Of a stretch of 5,224 bases of DNA, positions 4,156 through 5,224 are shown one piece after another; the stretch's first letter is position 1, and every line of letters begins with the position of its first letter. The stretch lies in NCBI GenBank assembly GCA_003561825.1, contig PWVO01000128.1, forward strand, positions 1-5,224. Reading direction: 5' to 3'. A program made the translations under genes and the position numbers. Source of the stretch: Candidatus Woesearchaeota archaeon. GTDB taxonomy: Archaea; Nanobdellota; Nanobdellia; Woesearchaeales; CG1-02-33-12. A model generated the notes under the pieces. That model was given only the letters and a program-made list of their open reading frames with translations. It was not told the DNA's origin and ran no database searches.

Positions 4156-5224
4156 CTATCCCTTTTCCCTCTCTGACTTATAATCCTTAATAATCCTGCT
4201 GAGCAGGTTTATCTTCTTTTTCTCAGCCTCAAGCCCCTCTTTCCCAATTAGCGCAAAAACCTTGCTTTCCCTTATCTCAAGACTGCCTGCGTCAATTATT
4301 TTAACATGCTCAGCAATTTTTTTGCCAGGCCTTTTCTTTGAGACAATTATATTATCCTTAACCTCACCAAGAGATTTCTCACTGAAGATATTGGGGTCAT
4401 CAACAAGCAGCACATCTGTGTTTGATATCTTCAGAGCCTTTTTCTTCTCACTAACCTCTTTGCTCCCGAGATTAGACAGCTTTTTTGCAACAATGCTTTC
4501 CCCCATGCTTATTATGAGCTTGTCAGCTTCTTTTATATCAGACTCCAAGCTTCTGATTATCTTTTCCTTTTCCTTTATCCTGTTGCTTAAATAAGCAATT
4601 CTCGAATCTTTCTGCTTTATAGCATCATCAGACCTTTCAGTCTTCTTAAGCCCCTCTATCTTTGACTTCAGCCTCCTGTTAATTCTCCTGAGGCTGCTCA
4701 ACTCGCTTTTGAGCTTGCTGTTCTGCAGCATTAGCAGTGAATTCTCTTTCTCAAGCCTTGCAGACCCCTGATTTTTTGGTTTTGGGGCAACAGCCTCATA
4801 ATCAGCTTTCTTATCTTTAGGTTTTTCAGGAGCAGAATCCTGCTTTTCAGCAAACCTGAGCGCGTCTTTTATCGGCATATTTCTCAGGACAACAGCCCGC
4901 TTAACTGCCTTTGAAAAATGCTCTTTTTTCTCTTTTTTAAGAAACAAGTCAATCCTTCCGAGAACCTGCGAGTGCTCCTTATACGCAAAAAAAGCCGCAG
5001 CGCAAGCATCACTCTCATGCTGGTTTCCGGCGCTTATCCCGCCAGAAAGAATCTTCTTCTCAGATGAAAGCAAGTCCTGTCTCGGAGAAACAGCCTTTGC
5101 ACCTGTTTTGGCAGCAAAAATCTCCACAGCCTTGGGTATGTTCTTTTTGTCAGTCCCTGCAATAAGAGGCTCTCCATACTTTGTTGCCTCTGAGATTATG
5201 CTGTTAACCCCGAAATTCTTGGAA
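4156..5224 (-). CDS. DUF460 protein, RNase H/RuvC-like plus coiled coil (N-terminus outside window)
   Basis: The reading frame is open to the window edge, giving 355 C-terminal residues; an internal GTG at 5127 is not the real start, because homologous sequence continues upstream of it. Visible residues 1-90 match the end of the DUF460 domain: the EPLIAGTDKKNIP strand-loop (18-30), a GAKAVSPRQDL segment (41-51) and HESDACAAAFFAY (69-81). The last resembles the closing acidic motif of RuvC/YqgF-type RNase H folds, with D72 as candidate catalytic residue. Then follow a helical segment (95-128), a Pro/Lys-rich linker (129-152), a coiled coil (about 155-240) and a C-terminal alpha/beta domain (about 265-330) containing TDVLLVDDPNIF. 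The family is archaeal and of unproven function; a structure-specific nuclease or nucleic-acid-binding role is inference from the fold. The other catalytic acids lie outside the window. Confidence 0.88.
   Translation of the reverse strand, partial: SKNFGVNSIISEATKYGEPLIAGTDKKNIPKAVEIFAAKTGAKAVSPRQDLLSSEKKILSGGISAGNQHESDACAAAFFAYKEHSQVLGRIDLFLKKEKKEHFSKAVKRAVVLRNMPIKDALRFAEKQDSAPEKPKDKKADYEAVAPKPKNQGSARLEKENSLLMLQNSKLKSELSSLRRINRRLKSKIEGLKKTERSDDAIKQKDSRIAYLSNRIKEKEKIIRSLESDIKEADKLIISMGESIVAKKLSNLGSKEVSEKKKALKISNTDVLLVDDPNIFSEKSLGEVKDNIIVSKKRPGKKIAEHVKIIDAGSLEIRESKVFALIGKEGLEAEKKKINLLSRIIKDYKSEREKG
4195..4224 (+). terminator. Hairpin plus T-rich tract downstream of membrane-protein gene
   Basis: CCTGC (4195-4199) and GCAGG (4203-4207) form a perfect 5-bp GC-rich stem with a TGA loop, followed by a pyrimidine-rich tract (4208-4224) including TCTTCTTTTTCTC. 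On the plus strand this begins 45 nt after the stop of the membrane-protein gene and resembles an intrinsic terminator. It also codes for Leu-Leu-Ser-Arg in the antisense DUF460 gene, so the stem may be coincidental. Confidence 0.38.

Noticed and set aside
4262..4594. 110-residue hydrophobic, Ser/Leu/Phe-rich plus-strand frame opposite the DUF460 gene
   Set aside because: It arises as the complement of Lys/Glu-rich coiled-coil codons; it has no promoter or start signal and is a shadow.
1..5224. CRISPR array, insertion sequence, integrase site or phage module
   Set aside because: No regularly spaced direct repeats, transposase-like protein or flanking terminal repeats are visible; genes look like ordinary chromosomal archaeal genes.

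Overview
The window looks archaeal, probably from a small-genome DPANN-type lineage such as Woesearchaeota or Pacearchaeota. That placement is inference. The supporting signs are AT-rich TATA boxes about 25-30 nt from start codons with no Shine-Dalgarno (leaderless starts), very tight gene packing, U-rich tracts at gene ends, and a DUF460 protein, a family I know as essentially archaeal. No rRNA, tRNA, CRISPR array, insertion sequence or phage gene is visible.

Layout: (1) Bases 1-76 hold no gene I can support. There is a weak hairpin plus T-run, and a possible plus-strand gene tail. (2) Bases 77-2282, minus strand, are a two-gene unit: a MoxR/magnesium-chelatase-type AAA+ ATPase followed by a von Willebrand A (VWA) protein. 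The reading frames overlap by 23 nt, and a strong TATA box sits 20-30 nt before the ATPase start. (3) Bases 2318-3677, minus strand, are a D-2-hydroxyacid (D-lactate-type) dehydrogenase followed after a single base by an unrecognised 116-residue protein of clearly lower GC. (4) Bases 3678-3889 are a divergent intergenic region of 212 bp with a promoter for each direction and two inverted repeats. (5) Bases 3890-4150, plus strand, encode an 86-residue protein with two predicted membrane helices, apparently leaderless. (6) Bases 4156-5224, minus strand, are the C-terminal 355 residues of a DUF460 protein: the end of an RNase H/RuvC-like domain, a charged linker, a coiled coil and a C-terminal alpha/beta domain. 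Its start lies beyond the window.

The ATPase and VWA protein very probably act together as a motor plus metal-dependent adaptor, as in the ChlI/ChlD and MoxR/VWA pairs. Their client cannot be read from this window, and no tetrapyrrole or cobalamin gene is nearby. The dehydrogenase probably interconverts a 2-ketoacid and a D-2-hydroxyacid with NAD(H). The membrane protein and the DUF460 gene converge with only 5 bp between stop codons, so each gene's likely terminator lies antisense within or against the other. I found no clearly new biological system. The items most worth a second look are the low-GC small protein coupled to the dehydrogenase, the cysteine tetrad in the ATPase, the intergenic inverted repeats and the interlocked convergent 3' ends.
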